DNA of 64,000 nt from Ptiloglossa arizonensis (Eukaryota > Arthropoda > Insecta > Hymenoptera > Colletidae): NCBI RefSeq assembly GCF_051014685.1, contig NW_027478398.1, positions 1,240,001 to 1,304,000 on the forward strand. Direction: 5' to 3'. The stretch's first letter is position 1. Every line of letters begins with the position of its first letter. The notes under the pieces are model-generated. The model saw only the letters and a list, made by a program, of their open reading frames with translations, was not told the DNA's origin and did not search any database. Positions 24,301-38,473 of the stretch are shown here, piece by piece. The translations under genes were made by a program, and so were the position numbers.

Positions 24301-27300
24301 GAATCTGAAAGCAGACACTCGCCCGTTTACAACGGTATGTGTATTTTTGTCCTAGGCCACAGTAGTTATTGGTTTCGAGAATCAGACTTGCGAAAATTTT
24401 GATGGTTTCTCAACCATTCCATAATTTCAAACTCCCATATCTCGTGAACGGATTGACGAAATCGAGAAATTCCTGTTGCATCTGAAAGCAGAAACTCGCC
24501 CGTTTACAACGGTATGTGTATTTTTGCTCTAGACCATGGTAGTTATTGGTTTCGAGTATCAGACGTGCGAAAACTTTGATGGTTTCTCAACCATTCCTTA
24601 ACTTCAAACTCCCATATCTCGCGAACGGATTGACGAACTGGAGATATTCCTGTTGCATCTGAAAGTAGAAACTTGCCCGATTACAGTGGTGTGTGTACTT
24701 TTCCCCTAGGCCATTCTAGTTATTGGTTTCGAGTATCAGACTTGCGAAAATTTTGATGGTGTCACAACCATTCCTTAATTTGAAACTCGCATATCTCGCG
24801 AACGGATTGACGAACTCGAGTAATTCCTGTTGAATCTGAAAGCAGAGACTCGCCCGATTACAATGGCGTGTGTATTTTTGCTCTAGACCATAGTAATTAA
24901 TGGCTTCGAGTATCAGATTCCGAAAATTTTGATGGTTTCTCAACCATTCCTTAACTTCAAACTCTCATATCTCGCGAACGCATTGACGAACTCGAGAAAT
25001 TCCTGTTGCATCTGAAAGTAGAAACTTGCCCGATTACAATGGTGTGTGTACTTCTCCCCTAGGCCATTCCAGTTATTGGTTTCGAGTATCAGACTTGCGA
25101 AAATTTTGATGGTTTCTCAACCATTCCTTAACTTCAAACTTCCATATCTCGCGAACGGATTGACGAACTCGAGAAATTCCTGTTGCATCTGAAAGTAGAA
25201 ACTCCCCCGATTAGAATGGTGTGTGTACTTTTCCCCTAGGCCATTCCAGTTATTGGTTTCGAGTATCAGACTTGCGAAAATTTTGATGGTTTCTCAAACA
25301 TTCCATAACTTCAAACTCCCATATCTCGCGAACGGATTGACGAATTCGAGAAATTCCTGTTGCAACTGAAAGTAGAAACTCGCCCGATTAGAACGGTATG
25401 TGTATTTCTCCCCTAGGCCATTCCAGTTATCGGTTTCGAGTATCAGAGCAGCGAAAGTTATGCTGGTTTCACAACAGTTCCATGACTTCAAACTCTCATA
25501 TCTCGCGAACGGATTGACGGACTCGAGAAATTCCTGTTGGACCTGAAAGTAGAAACACGCGCGATTACAACGGTATGTGTATTTTTGCCCTAGGCCATAG
25601 TAGTTATTCGTTTCGAGTATCAGACTTGCGAAAATTTTGATGGTTTCTCAACCATTCCTTAACCTCAAACTCCAATATCTCGCGAACGGATTGACGAACT
25701 CGAGAAATTCCTGTTGCATCTGAAAGCAGACACTCGCCCGTTTACAACGGTATGTGTATTTTTGCCCTAGGCCACAGTAGTTATTGGTTTCGAGAATCAG
25801 ACTTGCGAAAATTTTGATGGTTTCTCAACCATTCCATAACTTCAAACTCCCATATCTCGCGAACGGATTGACGAACTGGAGAAATTCCTGTTGCATGTGA
25901 GATCAGAAACCCGCCCGTTTACAATGGTATGTGTATTCTTGCCCTAGGCCATAGTAGTTATTGGTTTCTAGTATCAGACTTGCGAAAATTTTGATGGTTT
26001 CTCAACCATTCCTTAACTTCAAACTCCCATATCTCGCGAACGGATTGACGAACTCGTGAACTTCCGGTTGCATCTGGTAGTAGAAACTCGCCCGATTACA
26101 ATGGTGTGTGTACTTTTCCCCTAGGCCATTCCAGTTATTGGTTTCGAGTATCAGACTTGGGAAAATTTTGATGGTTTCTCAACCATTCCTTAACTTCAAA
26201 CTCCCATATCTCGCGAACGGATTGACGAACCCGAGAATCTCCTGTTGTATCTGACAGCAGAAACTCGCCCGATTACAACGGTATGTGTATTGTTGCCCTA
26301 GGCCATAGTAGTTATTGATTTCAAGTATCAGACTTGCGAAAATTTTGATGGTTTCTCAAACATTCCTTAACTTCAAACTCCCATATCTCGCGAACGGATT
26401 GACGAACTGGAGAAATTCCTGTTGCATCTGAAAGTAGAAACTGGCCCGATTACAATGGTGTGTGTATTTCTCCCCTACGCCATTCCAGTTATTGGTTTCA
26501 AGTATCAGACTTGTGAAAGTTTTAATGGTTTCTCAAACATTCCTTAACTTCAAACTCCCATATCTCGCGAAAGGATTGACGAACTCGAGAAATACCTGTT
26601 GCATCTGAAAGTAGAAACTAGCCCCATTACAATGGTGTGTGTACTATTCCCCTAGACCATTCCAGTTATTGGTTTCGAGTATCAGAATTGCGAAAATTTT
26701 GATGGTTTCTCAACCATCTCTTAACTCCAAACTCCGATATTTCGCGAACGGATTGACGAATTCGACAAATTTCTGTTGCGTCTGAAAGCAGAAACTCTCC
26801 CGATTAGAACGATATGTGCATTTTTCCCCTAGGCCATTGTAGTTATTCGTTTCGAGTATCAGACTTGCGAAAATTTTGATGGATTCTCAACCATTCCGTA
26901 ACTTCAAACTCCCATATCTCGCGAACCGGTTGAAGAACTCGAGAAATTCCTGTTGCATCTGAAAGTTGAAACTCGCCCGATTACAACGGTATGTGTATTT
27001 TTCTCTAGACCACAGTAGTTATTGGTTTCGAGTATAAGAATTGCGAAAATTTTGATGGTTTCTCAACCATTCCTTAATTTCAAACTCGCATATCTCGCGA
27101 CCGGATTGACGAACTCGAGTAATTCCTGTTGAATCTGAAAGCAGAGACTCGCCCGATTGCAGTGGTGTGTGTACTTTTCCCCTAGGCCATTCCAGTTATT
27201 CGTTTCGAGTATCAGACTTGCGAAAATTTTGATGGTTTCTCAACCATTCTTTAACTTCAAACTCCCATATCTCGCGAACGGATTGAGGAACTCGAGAAAT

Positions 27301-28432
27301 TCCTGTTGCATCTGAAAGTAGAAACTCTCCCGATAACAACGGTATGTGTATTTCTCCCCTACGCCATTCCAGTTATTGGTTTCGAGTATCAGAGCAGCGA
27401 AAGTTTTGGTGGTTTCACAACAGTTCCATAACTTCAAACTCCCATATCCCGCGAACGGATTGACGGACTCGAGAAATTCCTGTTGCATCTGAAAGTAGAA
27501 ACTCGCCCGATTACAACGGTATGTGTATTTTTGCCCTAGGCCATAGTAGTTATTGGCTTCGAGTATCAGACTTGCGAAAATTTTGATGGTTTCTCAACCA
27601 TTCCTTAACCTCAAACTCCCATATCTCGCGAACGGATTGACGAACTCGAGCAATTCCTGTTGCATCTGCAAGTAGAAACTCGCCCGATTACAAAGGTATG
27701 TGTATTTTTCGCCTAGGCCTTTGTAGTTATTGGTTTCGAGTATCAGACTTGCGAAAATTTTGATGGTATCTCAACCATTCCTTACCTTCAAACTCCCATC
27801 CCTCGCGAATGGATTGACGAACTCGAGAAGTTCCTACTGCATCTGAAGGCAGAAACTCGCCCGATTACAATGGTGTGTGTACTTTTCCCCTAGGCCATTC
27901 CAGTTATTGGTTTCGAGTAACAGACTTGCGAAAATTTTAATGGACACTCAACCATTCCTTAAATTCAAACTTCCATATCACGCGAACGGATTGACGAACT
28001 CGAGAAATTCCTGTTGCATCTGAAAGTAGAAACTTGCCCGATTACAATGGTTTTTGAACTTTTCCCCTAGGCCATTCCAGTTATTGGTTTCGAGTATCAG
28101 ACTTGCGAAAATTTTAATGGACTCTCAACCATTCCTTAACCTCAAACTCCCATATCTCGCGAACGGACTGACGAACTAGAGAAATTCCTGTTGCATCTGA
28201 AAGTAGAAACTCGCCCGATTACATCGGTACGTGTATTGTTGCCCTAGGCCATAGTAGTTATTGGTTTCGAGTATCAGACTTGCGAAAATTTTGGTGGTTT
28301 CTCAACCATTCCTTAACTTCAAACTCCCATATCTCGCGAACGGTTTGCCGAACTCGAGAAATACCTGTTGCATCTGTAAGTAGAAACTCGCCCGGTTACA
28401 AAGGTATGTGTATTTTTCGCCTAGGCCTTTGT
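21383..28432 (+). repeat. rearranged copy of 9884-16280
   Basis: This stretch follows 9884-16280 in order. Around 22930-23130 about 884 bp (5 monomers) are missing, and before 24716 about 530 bp (3 monomers) are gained, net -354 bp. Near the right end a block with gcctaggcctttgtag and cccatccctcgcgaatgg has no counterpart in copy 1. Confidence 0.75.
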
Positions 28433-29363
28433 AGTTATTGGTTTCGAGTATCAGACTTGCGAAAATTTTGATGGTTTCTCAACCATTCCTTAACTTCAAA
28501 CTCCCATACCTCGCGAACGGATTGACGAACTCGAGAAATTCCTGTTGCATCTGAAAATAGAATCTTGCCCGATTACAATTGTGTGTGTACTTTTCCCCTA
28601 GGCCATTCCAGTTATTCGTTTCGAGTATCTGACTTGCGAAAATTTTGAAGGTTTCTCTACCATTCCTTAATTTCAAACTCGCATATCTCGCGAACGGCTT
28701 GAGGAACTCGTGAAATTCCTGTTGCATCTGAAAGTAGAAACTCGCCCGATTACAACGGTATGTGTATTTCTCCTCTACGCCTTTCCAGTTATTGGTTTCG
28801 AGTATCAGAGCAGCGAAAGTTTTGGTGGTTTCACAACAGTTCCATAACTTCAAACTCCCATATCTCGCGAACGGATTGACGGACTCGAGAAATTCCTGTT
28901 GCATCTGAAATTAGAAACTCGCCCGATTACAACGGTATGTGTATTTTTGCCCTAGGCCAAAGTAGTTATTGGTTTCGAGTATCAGACTTGCGAAAATTTT
29001 GATGGTTTCTCAACCATTCCTTAACCTCAAACTCCCATATCTCGCGAACGGATTGACGAACTCGAGAAATTCCTGTTGCATCTGAAAGCAGAAACTCGCC
29101 CGTTTACAATGGTATGCGTATTTTTGCCCTAGGCCATAGTAGTTATTGGTTTCTAGTATCAGACTTGCGAAAATTTTGATGGTTTCTCCACCATTCCATA
29201 ACTTCAAACTCCCATATATCGCGAGCGGATTGACGAACTCGAGAAGTTCCTACTGCATCTGAAGGCAGAAACTCGCCCGATTACAATGGTGTGTGTACTT
29301 TTCCCCTAGGCCATTCCAGTTATTGGTTTCGAGTAACAGACTTGCGAAAATTTTGATGGTTTC
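28433..29363 (+). repeat. start of a third, incomplete super-unit
   Basis: From about 28433 the sequence repeats the opening of the super-unit (cccatacctcgcgaacgg, aaaatagaatcttgcc, gaaggtttctctacc). It departs after about 29000 into a dimer duplicated with a 354-bp period (29010-29363 and 29364 onwards). Confidence 0.8.
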
Positions 29364-32300
29364 TCAACCATTTCTTAACCTCAAACTCCCATATCTCGCG
29401 AACGGATTGACGAACTCGAGAAATTCCTGTTGCATCTGAAAGCAGAAACTCGCCCGTTTACAATGGTATGCGTATTTTTGCCCTAGGCCATAGTAGTTAT
29501 TGGTTTCTAGTATCAGACTTGCGAAAATTTTGATGGTTTCTCCACCATTCCATAACTTCAAACTCCCATATATCGCGAGCGGATTGACGAACTCGAGAAG
29601 TTCCTACTGCATCTGTAGGCAGAAACTCGCCCGATTACAATGGTGTGTGTACTTTTCCCCTAGGCCATTCCAGTTATTGGTTTCGAGTAACAGACTTGCG
29701 AAAATTTTAATGGACTCTCAACCATTCCTTAAATTCAAACTTCCATATCACGCGAACGGATTGACGAACTCGAGAAATGCCTGTTGCATCTGAAAGTAGA
29801 AACTTGCCCGATTACAATGGTGTTTGAACTTTTCCCCTAGGCCATTTCAGTTATTGGTTTCGAGTATCAGACTTGCGAAAATTTTGATGGTTTCTCAACC
29901 ATTCCTTTATTTCAAACTCCAATATCTCGCGAACGGACTGACGAACTAGAGAAATTCCTGTTGCATCTGAAAGTAGAAACTCGCCCGATTACAACGGTAT
30001 GTGTATTGTTGCCCTAGGCCATATTAGTTATTGGTTTCGAGTATCAGACTTGCGAAAATTTTGATGGTTTCTCATACATTTCTTAACTTCAAACTCCCCT
30101 ATCTTGCGAACGGATTGACGCACTGGAGAAATTCCTGTTGAATCTGAAAGCAGACACTCGCCCGTTTACAACGGTATGTGTATTTTTGTCCTAGGCCACA
30201 GTAGTTATTGGTTTCGAGAATCAGACTTGCGAAAATTTTGATGGTTTCTCAACCATTCCATAACTTCAAACTCCCATATCTCGTGAACGGATTGACGAAA
30301 TCGAGAAATTCCTGTTGCATCTGAAAGCAGAAACTCGCCCGTTTACAACGGTACGTGTGTTTTTGCTCTAGACCATGGTAGTTATTGGTTTCTAGTATCA
30401 GACGTGCGAAAACTTTGATGGTTTCTCAACCATTCCTTAACTTCAAACTCCCATATCTCGCGAACGGATTGACGAACTGGAGATATTCCTGTTGCGTCTG
30501 AAAGTAGAAACTTGCCCGATTACAATGGTGTGTGTACTTTTCCCCTAGGCCATTCCAGTTATTGGTTTCGAGTATCAGACTTGCGAAAATTTTGATGGTT
30601 TCTCAACCATTCCTTAACTTCAAACTTCCATATCTCGCGAACGGATTGACGAACTCGAGAAATTCCTGTTGCATCTGAAAGTAGAAACTCCCCCGATTAG
30701 AATGGTGTGTGTACTTTTCCCCTAGGCCATTCCAGTTATTGGTTTCGAGTATCAGCCTTGCGAAAATTTTTATGGTTTCTCAAACATTCCATAACTTCAA
30801 ACTCCCATATCTCTCGAACGGATTGACGAACTCGAGAAATTCCTGTTGCAACTGAATGTAGAATCTCGCCCGATTACAACGGTATGTGTATTTCTCCCCT
30901 AGGCCATTCCAGTTATCGGTTTCGAGTATCAGAGCAGCGAAAGTTTTGGTGGTTTCACAAAAGTTCCATGACTTCAAACTCCCATATCTCGCGAACGGAT
31001 TGACGGACTCGAGAAATTCCTGTTGCATCTGAAAGTTGAAACTCGCGCGATTACAACGGCATATGTATTTTTGCCCTAGACCATAGTAATTAATGGCTTG
31101 GAGTATCAGATTCCGAAAATTTTGAAGGTTTCTCAACCATTCCGTAACTTCAAACTCTCATATCTCGCGAACGGACTGACGAACTCGAGAAATTCCTGTT
31201 GCATCTGAAAGTAGAAACTCGCCCGATTACAACGGTGTGTGTACTTTTCCCCTAGGCCATTCCAGTTATTCGTTTCGAGCATCAGACTTGCGAAAATTTT
31301 GATGGTTTCTCAAACATTTCTTAACTTCAAACTCCCCTATCTTGCGAACGGATTGACGCACTGGAGAAATTCCTATTGCATCTGCAAGTAGAAACTCGCC
31401 CGATTACAATGGTGTGTGCACTTTTCCCCTAGGCCATTCCAGTTATTGGTTTCGAGTATCAGACTTGCGAAAATTTTGATGGTTTCTCAACCATTCCTTA
31501 ACTTCAAACTCCCATACCTCGCGAATGGATTGACGAACTCGAGAAGTTCCTACTGCATCTGAAGGCAGAAACTCGCCCGATTACAATGGTGTGTGTAGTT
31601 TTCCCCTAGGCCATTCCAGTTATTGGTTTCGAGTAACAGACTTGCGAAAATTTTGATGGTTTCTCAACCATTCCTTAACCTCAAACTCCCATATCTCGCG
31701 AACGGATTGACGAACTCGAGAAATTCCTGTTGCATCTGAAAGCAGAAACTCGCCCGTTTACAATGGTATGCGTATTTTTGCCCTAGGCCATAGTAGTTAT
31801 TGGTTTCTAGTATCAGACTTGCGAAAATTTTGATGGTTTCTCCACCATTCCATAACTTCAAACTCCCATATATCGCGAGCGGATTGACGAACTCGAGAAG
31901 TTCCTACTGCATCTGTAGGCAGAAACTCGCCCGATTACAATGGTGTGTGTACTTTTCCCCTAGGCCATTCCAGTTATTGGTTTCGAGTAACAGACTTGCG
32001 AAAATTTTAATGGACTCTCAACCATTCCTTAAATTCAAACTTCCATATCACGCGAACGGATTGACGAACTCGAGAAATGCCTGTTGCATCTGAAAGTAGA
32101 AACTTGCCCGATTACAATGGTGTTTGAACTTTTCCCCTAGGCCATTTCAGTTATTGGTTTCGAGTATCAGACTTGCGAAAATTTTGATGGTTTCTCAACC
32201 ATTCCTTTATTTCAAACTCCAATATCTCGCGAACGGACTGACGAACTAGAGAAATTCCTGTTGCATCTGAAAGTAGAAACTCGCCCGATTACAACGGTAT

Positions 32301-33963
32301 GTGTATTGTTGCCCTAGGCCATATTAGTTATTGGTTTCGAGTATCAGACTTGCGAAAATTTTGATGGTTTCTCATACATTTCTTAACTTCAAACACCCCT
32401 ATCTTGCGAACGGATTGACGCACTGGAGAAATTCCTGTTCAATCTGAAAGCAGACACTCGCCCGTTTACAACGGTATGTGTATTTTTGTCCTAGGCCACA
32501 GTAGTTATTGGTTTCGAGAATCAGACTTGCGAAAATTTTGATGGTTTCTCAACCATTCCATAACTTCAAACTCCCATATCTCGTGAACGGATTGACGAAA
32601 TCGAGAAATTCCTGTTGCATCTGAAAGCAGAAACTCGCCCGTTTACAACGGTATGTGTGTTTTTGCTCTAGACCACGGTAGTTATTGTTTTCTAGTATCA
32701 GACGTGCGAAAACTTTGATGGTTTCTCAACCATTCCTTAACTTCAAACTCCCATATCTCGCGAACGGATTGACGAACTGGAGATATTCCTGTTGCGTCTG
32801 AAAGTAGAAACTTGCCCGATTACAATGGTGTGTGTACTTTTCCCCTAGGCCATTCCAGTTATTGGTTTCGAGTATCAGACTTGCGAAAATTTTGATGGTT
32901 TCTCAACCATTCCTTAACTTCAAACTTCCATATCTCGCGAACGGATTGACGAACTCGAGAAATTCCTGTTGCATCTGAAAGTAGAAACTCGCCCGATTTC
33001 AAAGGTGTGTGTACTTTTCCCCTAGGCCATTCCAGTTATAGGCTTCGAGTATCAGACCAGCCAAAATTTTGATGGTTTCTCAAACATTCCGTAACTTCAA
33101 ACTCCCATATCTCTCGAACGGATTGACGAACTCGAGAAATTCCTGTTGCAACTGAATGTAGAATCTCGCCCGATTACAACGGTATGTGTATTTCTCCCCT
33201 AGGCCATTCCAGTTATCGGTTTCGAGTATCAGAGCAGCGAAAGTTTTGGTGGTTTCACAACAGTTCCATGACTTCAAACTCCCATATCTCGCGAACGGAT
33301 TGATGGACTCGAGAAATTCCTGTTGCATCTGAAAGTTGAAACTCGCGCGATTACAACGGCATATGTATTTTTGCCCTAGACCATAGTAATTAATGGCTTC
33401 GAGTATCAGATTCCGAAAATTTTGAAGGTTTCTCAACCATTCCGTAACTTCAAACTCTCATATCTCGCGAACGGACTGACGAACTCGAGAAATTCCTGTT
33501 GCATCTGAAAGTAGAAACTCGCCCGATTACAACGGTGTGTGTACTTTTCCCCTAGGCCATTCCAGTTATTCGTTTCGAGCATCAGACTTGCGGAAATTTT
33601 GATGGTTTCTCAAACATTTCTTAACTTCAAACTCCCCTATCTTGCGAACGGATTGACGCACTGGAGAAATTCCTATTGCATCTGCAAGTAGAAACTCGCC
33701 CGATTACAATGGTGTGTGTACTTTTCCCCTAGGCCATTCCAGTTATTGGTTTCGAGTATCAGACTTGCGAAAATTTTGATGGTTTCTCAACCATTCCTTA
33801 ACTTCAAATTCCCATACCTCGCGAATGGATTGACGAACTCGAGAAGTTCCTACTGCATCTGAAGGCAGAAACTCGCCCGATTACAATGGTGTGTGTACTT
33901 TTCCCCTAGGCCATTCCAGTTATTGGTTTCGAGTATCAGACTTGCGAAAATTTTGATGGTTTC
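29364..33963 (+). repeat. two 13-monomer units of 2,300 bp
   Basis: Units of about 29364-31663 and 31664-33963 share all diagnostic variants (tatatcgcgagcgg, aatgtagaatctcgcc, gcgcgattacaacggcatat). Differences by eye are few: one is agactcccccgattagaa-type sequence near 30690 against gcccgatttcaaaggt near 32995. The 176-bp variant occurs once per unit, explaining 2,300 rather than 2,301 bp. Confidence 0.87.
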
Positions 33964-35554
33964 TCAACCATTCCTTTATTTCAAACTCCAATATCTCGCG
34001 AACGGACTGACGAACTAGAGAAATTCCTGTTGCATCTGAAAGTAGAAACTCGCCCGATTACAATAGTGTGTGTACTATTCCCCTATACCATTCCAGTTAT
34101 TGGTTTCGAGTATCAGACCAGCGAATATTTTGTTGGTTTCTCAATCATTCCTTAACTTCAAAGTGTCTTATCTCGCGAACGGATTGACGAACTCGAGAAA
34201 TTCCTGTTGCATCTGAAAGTAGAAACTCGCCCGATTACAATAGTGTGTGTACTTTTCCCCTATGCCATTCCAGTTATTGGTTTCGAGTAACAGACTTGCG
34301 AAAATTTTGATGGTTTCTCAACCATTCCTTTATTTCAAACTCCAATATCTCGCGAACGGACTGACGAACTAGAGAAATTCCTGTTGCATCTGAAAGTAGA
34401 AACTCGCCCGATTACAACGGTATGTGTATTGTTGCCCTAGGCCATAGTAGTTATTGGTTTCGAGTATCAGACTTGCGAAAATTTTGATGGTTTCTCAACC
34501 ATTCCTTAACTTCAAACTCCCATACCTCGCGAATGGATTGACGAACTCGAGAAATTCCTGTTGCATCTGAAAGTAGAAACTTGCCCGATTACAATGGTGT
34601 TTGAACTTTTCCCCTAGGCCATTTCAGTTATTGGTTTCGAGTATCAGACTTGCGAAAATTTTGATGGTTTCTCAACCATTCCTTTATTTCAAACTCCAAT
34701 ATCTCGCGAACGGACTGACGAACTAGAGAAATTCCTGTTGCATCTGAAAGTAGAAACTCGCCCGATTACAACGGTATGTGTATTGTTGCCCTAGGCCATA
34801 GTAGTTATTGGTTTCGAGTATCAGACTTGCGAAAATTTTGATGGTTTCTCAACCATTCCTTAACTTCAAACTCCCATACCTCGCGAATGGATTGACGAAC
34901 TCGAGAAGTTCCTACTGCATCTGAAGGCAGAAACTCGCCCGATTACAATGGTGTGTGTACTTTTCCCCTATGCCATTCCAGTTATTGGTTTCGAGTAACA
35001 GACTTGCGAAAATTTTAATGGACTGTCAACCATTCCTTAAATTCAAACTTCCATATCACGCGAACGGATTGACGAACTCGAGAAATTCCTGTTGCATCTG
35101 AAAGTAGAAACTTGCCCGATTACAATGGTGTTTGAACTTTTCCCCTAGGCCATTTCAGTTATTGGTTTCGAGTATCAGACTTGCGAAAATTTTGATGGTT
35201 TCTCAACCATTCCTTTATTTCAAACTCCAATATCTCGCGAACGGACTGACGAACTAGAGAAATTCCTGTTGCATCTGAAAGTAGAAACTCGCCCGATTAC
35301 AACGGTATGTGTATTGTTGCCCTAGGCCATAGTAGTTATTGGTTTCGAGTATCAGACTTGCGAAAATTTTGATGGTTTCTCAAATATTTCTTAACTTCAA
35401 ACTCCCCTATCTTGCGAACGCATTGACGCACTGGAGAAATTCCTATTGCATCTGCAAGTAGAAACTCGCCCGATTACAATGGTGTGTGTACTTTTCCCCT
35501 AGGCCATTCCAGTTATTGGTTTCGAGTATCAGACTTGCGAAAATTTTGATGGTT
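33964..35554 (+). repeat. irregular segment with a dimer ladder
   Basis: The variant ttcctttatttcaaactccaa recurs at 33971, 34325, 34679 and 35210, spacings of 354, 354 and 531 bp (2, 2 and 3 monomers). The first appearance of tagtgtgtgtactattcccct with caaagtgtcttatctcgcg (34060-34180) marks a new monomer subtype that dominates further right. Confidence 0.75.
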
Positions 35555-38473
35555 TCTCAACCATTGCTTAATTTCAAACTCGCATATCTCGTGAACGGAT
35601 TGACGAAATCGAGAAATTCCTGTTGCATCTGAAAGCAGAAACTCGCCCGTTTACAACGGTATGTGTATTTTTGCTGTAGACCATGGTAGTTATTGGTTTC
35701 GAGTATCAGACGTGCGAAAACTTTGATGGTTTCTCAACCATTCCTTAACTTCAAACTCCCATATCTCGCGAACGGATTGACGAACTGGAGATATTCCTGT
35801 TGCATCTGAAAGTAGAAACTCGCCCGATTACAATGGTGTGTGTACTTTTCCCCTAGGCCATTCCAGTTATTGGTTTCGAGTATCAGACTTGCGAAAATTT
35901 TGATGGTTTCACAACAATTCCTTAATTTGAAACTCCCATATCTCGCGAACGGATTGACGAACTCGAGAAATTCCTGTTGCATCTGAAAGTAGAAACTCGC
36001 CCGATTACAATAGTGTGTGTACTATTCCCCTATACCATTCCAGTTATTGGTTTCGAGTATCAGACCAGCGAATATTTTGTTGGTTTCTCAATCATTCCTT
36101 AACTTCAAAGTGTCTTATCTCGCGAACGGATTGACGAACTCGAGAAATTCCTGTTGCATCTGAAAGTAGAAACTCGCCCGATTGCAACGGTATGTGTATT
36201 TTTCCCCTAGGCCATTGTAGTTATTGGTTTCAATTATCAGACTTACGAAAATTTTGATGGTTTCTCAACCATTCCTTAACTTCAAACTCCCATATCTCGC
36301 GAACGGATTGACGAACTCGAGAATTTCCTGTTGCATCTGAAAGTAGAAACTCGCCCGATTACAAAGCTATGTGTACTTTTCCCCTAGGCCATTCCAGTTA
36401 TTGTTTTCGAGTATCAGACTTGCGAAAATTTTGATGGCTTCTCAACGATTCCTTAACTTCAAACTCCCATAACTCGCGAACGGATTGGCGAACTCGAGAA
36501 ATTCCTGTTGCATCTGAAAGTGCAAACTCGCTCGATTACAACGGTGTGTGTACTTTTCCCCTAGGCCATTCCAGTTATTGGTTTAGAGTATCAGATTTGC
36601 GAAAATTTTGATGGTTTCTCAACTATTCCTTAATTTCAAACTTCCATATCTCGCGAACGGATTGACGAACTCGAGAAATTCCTGTTGCATCTGAAAGTAG
36701 AAACTCGCCCGATTACAAAGCTATGTGTACTTTTCCCCTAGGCCATTCCAGTTATTGGTTTCGAGTATCAGACCAGCGAAAATTTTGATGGTTTCTCACA
36801 CATTCCGTAAGTTCAAACTCCCATATCTCGCGAACGGAATGACGAACTCGAGAAATTCCCGTTGCATCTGAAAGTAGAAACTCGCCCGATTACAAAGGTG
36901 TGTGTACTTTTCCCCTAGGCCATTCCAGTTATAGGTTTCGGGTATCAGAACAGCGAAAATTTTGATGGTTTCTCAACCATTCCTTAACTTCAAACTGTCT
37001 TATCTCGCGAACGGTTTGACGAACTCGAGAAATTCCCGTTGCATCTGAATGTAGAAACTCGCCCGATTACAAAGCTATGTGAATTTTTCCCCTAGGCCTT
37101 TGTAGTTATTGGTTTCGAGTATCAGACTTGCGAAAATTTTGATGGCTTCTCAACGATTCCTTAACTTCAAACTCCCATAACTCGCGAACGGATTGGCGAA
37201 CTCGAGAAATTCCTGTTGCATCTGAAAGTGCAAACTCGCTCGATTACAACGGTGTGTGTACTTTTCCCCTAGGCCATTCCAGTTATTGGTTTAGAGTATC
37301 AGATTTGCGAAAATTTTGATGGTTTCTCAACCATTCCTTAATTTCAAACTTCCATATCTCGCGAACGGATTGACGAACTCGAGAACTTCCGGTTGCATCT
37401 GGTAGTAGAAACTCGCCCGATTACAACGGTATGTGTATTTTTCCCCTAGGCCATTGTAGTTATTGGTTTCGAGTATCAGATTTGCGGAAATTTTGATGCT
37501 TTCTCAACCACTCCTTAAATTCAAACTCCCATATCTCTCGAACGGATTGACGAACTCGAGAATTTCCTATTGCATCTGAAAGCAGAAGCTCGCCCGATTA
37601 CAATGGTATGTGTATTTTTGCCCTAGGCCATAGTAGTCATTGGTCTCTAATATCAGACTTGCGAAAATTTTGATGGTTTTTCAACCACTCCTTAACTTCA
37701 AACTCCCATATCTCGCGAACGGAATGACGAACTCTAGAAATTCCTGTTGCACCTGAAAGTAGAAACTCGCCCGATTACAATAGTGTGTGTACTTTTCCCC
37801 TAGGCCATTCCAGTTATTGGTTTCGAGTATCAGACCAGCGAATATTTTGTTGGTTTCTCAATCATTCCTTAACTTCAAACTGTCTTATGTCGCGAACGGA
37901 TTGACGAACTCGGGAAATTCCTGTTGCATCTGAAAGTAGAAACTCGCCCGATTGCAACGGTATGTGTATTTTTCCCCTAGGCCATTCTAGTTATTGGTTT
38001 CGAGTATCAGACCAGCGAATATTTTGATGGTTTCGCAATCATTCCTTAACTTCAAACTGTATCATCTCGCGAACGGATTGACGAACTCGAGAAATTCCTG
38101 TTGCATCTGAAAGTAGAAACTCGCCCGATTGCAACGGTATGTGTATTTTTCCCCTGGGCCATTGCAGTTATTGGTTTCGAGTATCAGACTTACGAAAATT
38201 TTTATGGTTTCTCAACCATTCCTTAACATCAAACTCCCATATCTCGCGAACGGTTTGACGAACTCGAGAAATTCCGGTTGCTTCTGAAAGTAGAAACTCG
38301 CCCGATTACAAAGCTATGTGTATTTTTCCCCTAGGCCTTTGTAGTTATTGGTTTCGAGTATCAGACTTGCGAGAATTTTGTTGGTTCCTCAACGATTCCT
38401 TAACTTCAAACTCCCATTCCTCGCGAACGGATTGACGAACTCGAGTAATTCCTGTTGACTCTGAAAGCAGAGA
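35555..38473 (+). repeat. segment duplicated at 41749-44640
   Basis: Offset is 6,194 bp (35 monomers less one base) from 35555 to about 37000, and 6,725 bp (38 monomers less one base) near 37876, so the right copy has gained three monomers. The subtype here carries ttacaaagctatgtg, gtgcaaactcg and actgtcttat in place of the usual segments. Confidence 0.8.

Larger units (their letters stand above)
16281..28432 (+). repeat. super-unit copy 2, 67-monomer version
   Basis: Equivalent landmarks lie 11,853 bp apart between the start of this copy (16626) and the next partial copy (28479), against 10,438 bp in copy 1. The difference decomposes exactly into +1,061 bp (6 monomers, 18553-19613), -354 bp (2 monomers, within 21383-24716) and +708 bp (4 monomers, between about 27600 and 28430). 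Indels are whole monomers, as expected of unequal exchange in register. Confidence 0.85.
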
